Source: Bacillota bacterium (GTDB lineage Bacteria; Bacillota; Clostridia; Clostridiales; Clostridiaceae). Taken from it: a stretch of 64,000 bases of DNA. Under the pieces are notes generated by a model that saw only the letters and a program-made list of their open reading frames with translations, had not been told where the DNA came from and searched no databases. Below, one piece after another: positions 59,993-64,000 of the stretch. Where the stretch lies: contig JAGFXP010000001.1 of the NCBI GenBank assembly GCA_017861315.1, positions 1 to 64,000 on the forward strand, written 5' to 3'. The position numbers were made by a program, and so were the translations under genes. The first letter of the stretch is position 1; each line of letters opens with the position of its first letter.

Positions 59993-62119
59993 ATGGACAA
60001 AGGTGAAAAGAAGATTTTCATTCTCGAAGGATTGGGGTGAGCAGCCTGCGCCAGCAAAATGGAGACTGGCATAAAGTCCCTGGACGGGATTAAGGACGCT
60101 TCAATAGATTTTGTATCTAAGAAACTTACAATTGAAACAGAAGGCAGAGTGGACTTCGCCTCTTTAAGGGGGAAAATTGAAGGTATTGTGAAAAGGATAG
60201 AGCCTGATGTAAGAGTGAATCTGGTTGATAGCGCGCATAGCGCAGAAGTTGAGGAGAACGGTGAAGAATTCAGCAGGAAAAGGGAGATAAGCAGGCTCAT
60301 AGCCGGAGGTCTGCTGTTCGGTGCTGCGGTCCTGTTTCATTTCAGCAGCTGGATCGAGTTGACGCTGTTCCTGGCAAGCTACATCATCGTCGGCGGAGAC
60401 GTCATACTGAGGGCGGTCAAAGGCATTCTGCGCGGGCAGGTGTTCAGCGAACACTTCCTTATGAGCGTGGCAACCATCGGTGCATTTTTCGTCGGCGCAT
60501 ACGCTGAAGGTGTAGCCGTAATGATCTTCTATCTTGTCGGCGAACTGTTCCAGGACATGGCTGTAGATCATTCGAGGAAATCAATAAGCTCGCTTATGGA
60601 CATAAGGCCTGATTACGCAAACCTGAAAGAAGGCATGGAGCTGAAGCGGGTTTCACCGGAAGAGGTCAGGGTAGGTGACATAATCGTAATAAAGCCGGGT
60701 GAAAAAATACCTCTGGACGGCAGGGTTGTGGACGGATACTCGACGGTCGATACATCTGCTCTTACCGGGGAATCCGTTCCCCGGGACCTTGAGCCGGGAA
60801 AGGAAGCGCTGAGCGGATTCGTGAACAAGAACGGCGTCCTCACTGTTGAGGTGACGAAGGAATTCGGTGAATCCACCGTTTCTAAGATCCTCGACCTCGT
60901 ACAGAACGCCAGCAGCAGGAAAGCGCCGACAGAGAATTTCATAACAAAATTCGCCAGATACTATACGCCTGTGGTGGTCTTCGGAGCGCTGGCGCTTGCG
61001 GTCATACCAACACTGGTGATTCCCGGCGCAGCCTTCAGCGACTGGCTCTACAGAGCGCTGGTGTTTCTTGTTGTTTCATGCCCCTGCGCACTGGTCATCT
61101 CCGTGCCGCTGGGCTTCTTCGGAGGCATAGGAGGGGCATCAAAGAGAGGGATACTTGTAAAGGGAAGCAACTTCCTGGAAGCTCTGAACGATGTGGAGGC
61201 TGTTGTATTCGACAAAACGGGCACGCTGACAGAGGGCGTATTTGAAGTCACAGCTGTAAACAGCGGTCACGGGTTTGATGAAGAAGAGCTGATCAGGTAT
61301 GCGGCCTATGCCGAGAGCTACTCGAACCATCCCATCGCTTCATCTATAGCAGCCGCTTACAGCGGTGATGTAGACAAGGCTAAAATAACTAAACACCAGG
61401 AAATACCTGGGCAGGGTGTCAAGGTAAGGATCGACGGAAAAGAAGTCCTGACAGGGAATGCCAGACTGATGGCGATCGAAGGGATAGAGTACGGCGATGC
61501 TGAAGAATTCGGAACGGTGGTTCACGTGGCAATTGACAGAATCTATGCAGGGAACATCGTAATATCCGATAAAGTTAAAGGTGATGCAGGGGTTGCGATA
61601 AGGGAATTGAAAGCACTGGGAATAGGCAAAACCGTGATGCTCACAGGCGACCTAAAGGCAGTTGGTGAAAAAATAGGTAACCAGCTGGGGATCGATGAAG
61701 TGTATTCTGAGCTGCTGCCTGTGGATAAGGTTGAAAAGATAGAGTCCATGGAGATAAAAAAATCAGGCAAAGGAAAAATCGTATTTGTCGGCGACGGAAT
61801 CAACGATGCACCGGTCCTGGCCCGGTCAGATATAGGCATAGCTATGGGCGGTCTCGGATCCGACGCAGCCATCGAAGCGGCAGATATTGTAATAATGACT
61901 GACGAGCCGTCCAAGGTCGCGACTGCGATAAAAATCGCAAGGAAAACAAGGGGGATCGTGATACAGAATATAGTGTTTGCTTTAGGTATAAAGGCCGTAT
62001 TCCTTATACTCGGAGCATTCGGAGTTGCCACCATGTGGGAGGCGGTATTTGCAGACATGGGTGTTGCCATCATAGCGATATTCAACGCAATGAGAGTTTT
62101 GAATACGAAAAACCTTTAA
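59993..62119 (+). CDS. Heavy-metal P1B-type ATPase with an in-frame TGA at the HMA metal site (possible selenoprotein)
   Basis: Read from ATG 59993 (GAGGTGAT upstream), the protein begins MDKGEKKIFILEGLG, then TGA (60038-60040), then AACASKMETGIKSL. The TGA stands at the first Cys of the HMA motif CxxC (usual form GLxCAxCA), so translation as selenocysteine would give a UxxC site at residues 16-19. The rest is a complete Zn/Cd/Pb pump: CPC in SCPCALVIS, phosphorylation motif DKTGTLTEG, SNHP and GDGINDAPVLARSD. Full length is 708 residues. If TGA is a stop, translation could restart at ATG 60059 without the HMA motif. ArsR precedes it in the same operon. Confidence 0.85.
60038..60091 (+). other. 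Candidate selenocysteine codon and SECIS-like hairpins
   Basis: After the TGA, GCCAG (60050-60054) pairs with CTGGC (60066-60070) around an 11-base loop. A second stem, AGTCCC (60075-60080) with GGGATT (60086-60091), has loop TGGAC with G at its second place. The first loop starts 14 bases after the TGA but lacks an early G; the second has the G but starts 40 bases away, slightly beyond the usual bacterial SECIS distance. Neither is a perfect fit. Confidence 0.45.
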
Positions 62120-62167
62120 AATATGTTACAATCAGGTTAAGAGAAATGCAGATTGGGGGTGGAGTCA

Positions 62168-62788
62168 TTGATTATAATAGGGATCGCAGGAGGCTCAGGA
62201 GCTGGGAAGACAACTGTTGCGCGGACCATTGCAGAAAGGCTGGGCAGTGAAAATGTTGACTACCTTTCGCAGGACTGGTATTATAAGGATCTCTCGCACA
62301 TGACAATAGAGGAAAGGGAAAAGGCAAACCTGGACCACCCGAACGCTTTTGACACGAAGCTGCTTGTTTCGCACTTGAATCTTCTCCATCAAGGTAAGCC
62401 TATAGAGGTGCCGGTTTATGACTACGGTGCCCATACACGAAAAAAGGAGACCGTGCACATGTCTCCAAAATCGGTGGCAATCCTTGAAGGCATACTTGTT
62501 CTTGCTATAGAAGAGCTGCGCTCGGTTCTGGATTTCAAGGTATTTGTTGACGCCGATCCTGATATCCGTCTGATCCGGCGGCTTGAAAGGGATATCAAGG
62601 AACGCGGCAGCACCTACGACAATACCATCAAACGTTATCTTTCGACTGTCAAGCCAATGTACGATGCCTTCATAGAACCTTCCAAAAGGCATGCCGACAT
62701 TATAGTTCCCAGGGGCGGAGATAATGAAAATGCGACAAACCTTCTGGCAGAGATGGTGGAACACTATGCCGGCCATCCTTCCAGTTGA
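62168..62788 (+). CDS. udk: Uridine kinase
   Basis: A 206-residue P-loop kinase that phosphorylates uridine and cytidine. The Walker A motif is GIAGGSGAGKTT at residues 5-16, followed by SQDWYYKDLSHM, NLDHPNAFD and VYDYGAHTRKKE, all typical of Udk. TTG 62168 is taken as start (giving MIIIGIAGG) because GGGGGTGGAG lies a few bases upstream; a TTG at 62153 lies inside that site. It follows the ATPase after 48 bases and ends with a terminator. Confidence 0.92.
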   Translation: MIIIGIAGGSGAGKTTVARTIAERLGSENVDYLSQDWYYKDLSHMTIEEREKANLDHPNAFDTKLLVSHLNLLHQGKPIEVPVYDYGAHTRKKETVHMSPKSVAILEGILVLAIEELRSVLDFKVFVDADPDIRLIRRLERDIKERGSTYDNTIKRYLSTVKPMYDAFIEPSKRHADIIVPRGGDNENATNLLAEMVEHYAGHPSS

Positions 62789-62795
62789 GCTGAAG

Positions 62796-62827
62796 GCGTC
62801 TATCAGGTTTCTGGTAGGCGTTTTTTT
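62796..62827 (+). terminator. Terminator after udk
   Basis: GCGTCTATCAG (62796-62806) pairs with CTGGTAGGCG plus T (62811-62821) with three G-U pairs, running into T x7. Confidence 0.75.
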
Positions 62828-62838
62828 GTCTTTGCATA

Positions 62839-62867
62839 TTGACAGCTGTCGATATGGTTGCTATAAT
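62839..62867 (+). promoter_or_regulatory. SigA promoter of the arsenic operon
   Basis: TTGACA (62839-62844), 17 bases, TATAAT (62862-62867). AT-rich imperfect repeats around 62892-62918 (ATATCATTGAATAATATGAA) may bind the ArsR repressor. Confidence 0.8.
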
Positions 62868-62929
62868 TTACCTGTGACATCGAGAGTGTTCGATATCATT
62901 GAATAATATGAATATCAACGGAGGTAAAG

Positions 62930-63274
62930 ATGAAACAATCATATTCGGAATACGCGGCATTGTTCAAGGCTTTGTCTGACGAGACCAGGCTTAAGATTAT
63001 AGACATGCTCTCCTGCGGTGAGATGTGCGCATGCGATATCCTGGAGCAGTTAAGCTTATCGCAGTCAACCCTCAGCTACCATATGAAGATTCTGTCTGAG
63101 TGCGGAATTGTGAATGCAGTCCGCGACGGAGCGTGGATGAGATACACAATCAGCAAGGCCAGGGCTGACGAAGCTGCGGCATTTGTCGGCTACATCACTA
63201 CAGACAAGGAAGACTGCATCTGCAAAAGCTGCAGAAAAACTAAATGTGAGGAAGGTGAATCAAATGGAAAATAA
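62930..63274 (+). CDS. arsR: ArsR-family arsenic-responsive repressor
   Basis: A 114-residue winged-helix repressor with [19 protein letters not shown] and [12 protein letters not shown], the Cys pair of the ArsR metalloid site. The recognition helix is [19 protein letters not shown]. The C-terminal tail adds [14 protein letters not shown], four extra Cys that could widen the metalloid site. ATG 62930 follows GGAGG. It overlaps the Acr3 gene by 11 bases. Confidence 0.92.
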   Translation: MKQSYSEYAALFKALSDETRLKIIDMLSCGEMCACDILEQLSLSQSTLSYHMKILSECGIVNAVRDGAWMRYTISKARADEAAAFVGYITTDKEDCICKSCRKTKCEEGESNGK

Positions 63275-64000
63275 GGCCAGACTATCATTCCTGGACAGAT
63301 TTTTGACGCTGTGGATATTCCTGGCGATGGCAGCAGGGGTTCTGGGAGGATACATATTCCCGGGTGTGGCAAGCTATCTGGGGAGCCTGAGCACAGGAAC
63401 CATATCCTGGCCTATTGCGGTCGGGCTCATAGTGATGATGTACCCGCCTCTTGCCAAAGTAAAGTATGAAGAGATAGGTAAAGTTGCTCAGAATAAAAAG
63501 GTGTTCAGCTTTTCATTATTCCAGAACTGGATAGCAGGCCCGGTTCTTATGTTTGTTCTGGCAGTTGTGTTTTTGGGAGATTCCCCCGGTTTTGCAATCG
63601 GTCTTATCATAATCGGACTGGCAAGATGCATAGCAATGGTTATCATCTGGAACAACCTTGCAAAGGGGGACGGCGAATATGCGGCAGCACTGGTGGCGCT
63701 CAACTCGATCTTCCAGATATTACTCTATGCAGCGTACATATTCATTTTTGTGACCCTTGTGCCGGAATGGCTCGGGCTGTCCTGGGGAGGACAGGTTGTC
63801 AGCGTTTCCATGTGGGAAGTTGCAAAGAGCGTGCTGATTTACCTGGGAATACCGTTTGCAGCGGGCTTCGCCACAAGATTCACGCTGATAAGGGCTAAGA
63901 CGAAGGAATGGTACGAAGGGGTGTTCATCCCCAAGATTTCACCGCTGGCGCTGGTAGCCCTGCTTTACACTATAGTGATCATGTTCATAACCAAAGGGGA
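63264..64000 (+). CDS. acr3: Acr3-type arsenite efflux permease (3' end outside window)
   Basis: The frame is open from ATG 63264 to the window end (245 codons). It starts [20 protein letters not shown], has GYIFPGV and the family motif [20 protein letters not shown] with the essential Cys (near residue 121), and seven or more hydrophobic segments. Full-length Acr3 is about 350 residues, so about 100 are missing. GAAGGTG lies upstream. With the ArsR gene it forms an arsenite resistance operon. Confidence 0.92.
   Translation, partial: MENKARLSFLDRFLTLWIFLAMAAGVLGGYIFPGVASYLGSLSTGTISWPIAVGLIVMMYPPLAKVKYEEIGKVAQNKKVFSFSLFQNWIAGPVLMFVLAVVFLGDSPGFAIGLIIIGLARCIAMVIIWNNLAKGDGEYAAALVALNSIFQILLYAAYIFIFVTLVPEWLGLSWGGQVVSVSMWEVAKSVLIYLGIPFAAGFATRFTLIRAKTKEWYEGVFIPKISPLALVALLYTIVIMFITKG

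Noticed and set aside
1-64000. CRISPR arrays, tRNA or rRNA genes, insertion sequences, prophage or origin
   Set aside because: No regularly spaced repeats, cloverleaf sequences, transposase or integrase genes or DnaA-box clusters were seen on reading either strand.

Overview
The window looks like a chromosomal segment of an anaerobic, selenium- and molybdenum-using Bacillota (Clostridia-type) bacterium. The reasons are strong AGGAGG-type ribosome binding sites, frequent TTG/GTG starts, LytS/YesM-like and CitA/DcuS-like two-component systems, a glycyl radical enzyme, two xanthine-dehydrogenase-family molybdenum hydroxylases and a YqeB-type selenium-dependent hydroxylase maturation protein. The exact genus cannot be read from the sequence. 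No rRNA, tRNA, CRISPR array or insertion sequence was seen. Layout: (1) 1-4.1 kb, a CitA/DcuS-type two-component system, a 2-hydroxycarboxylate transporter and an NAD(P) malic enzyme, i.e. a malate/citrate uptake and decarboxylation unit, with a cre-like site over the transporter promoter. (2) 4.1-8.7 kb, a UPF0316 membrane protein with a leader attenuator, then a three-gene molybdenum hydroxylase operon behind a 36-bp inverted-repeat operator. (3) 8.7-25.1 kb, a complete bacterial microcompartment (BMC) operon built around choline trimethylamine-lyase CutC and its activase CutD. It carries four standard hexameric shell genes (one with a long C-terminal extension), permuted EutS-like and GrpU-like shell genes, a PduT-like tandem shell gene, a EutN vertex gene, EutP, EutT-like, EutJ and EutQ accessory genes, a PduS-like electron-transfer protein, a working CoA-acylating aldehyde dehydrogenase, a paralogue that has lost its catalytic Cys, and PduL. 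An EamA transporter opens the operon and an SMR transporter follows its terminator. (4) 25-32.2 kb, phosphoketolase, a PocR-domain kinase with an AraC-type regulator (probable BMC regulators), an iron alcohol dehydrogenase that would complete the pathway, and a choline-kinase-like gene. The alcohol dehydrogenase promoter and the BMC leader share a GTGCAATA motif. (5) 32.3-44.3 kb, paired CrcB fluoride channels with DUF190, an AI-2E family permease, a giant cyclic beta-1,2-glucan-synthase-like enzyme behind an attenuator, and a lipoprotein. (6) 44.3-58.2 kb, a TetR pseudogene, a LysR regulator, a DASS carboxylate transporter and a long AT-rich operon: CoA ligase, CoA transferase, three-subunit molybdenum hydroxylase, YqeB, a ROK-like fragment, a MoeA-like protein and MoaA. 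This reads as an uncharacterised pathway that takes up a carboxylic acid, makes its CoA thioester and hydroxylates or reduces it. (7) 58.3-64 kb, a lipase-like protein, an ArsR regulator with a heavy-metal P-type ATPase, uridine kinase, and an ArsR regulator with an Acr3 arsenite pump cut by the window end. The ATPase has an in-frame TGA exactly where the first Cys of its metal-binding CxxC motif belongs, so it may be a selenoprotein. How the parts fit: choline is split by CutC in the BMC to trimethylamine and acetaldehyde. Acetaldehyde goes to acetyl-CoA (aldehyde dehydrogenase), then acetyl phosphate (PduL), or to ethanol (alcohol dehydrogenase) to recycle NADH. Phosphoketolase would feed the same acetyl-phosphate pool.
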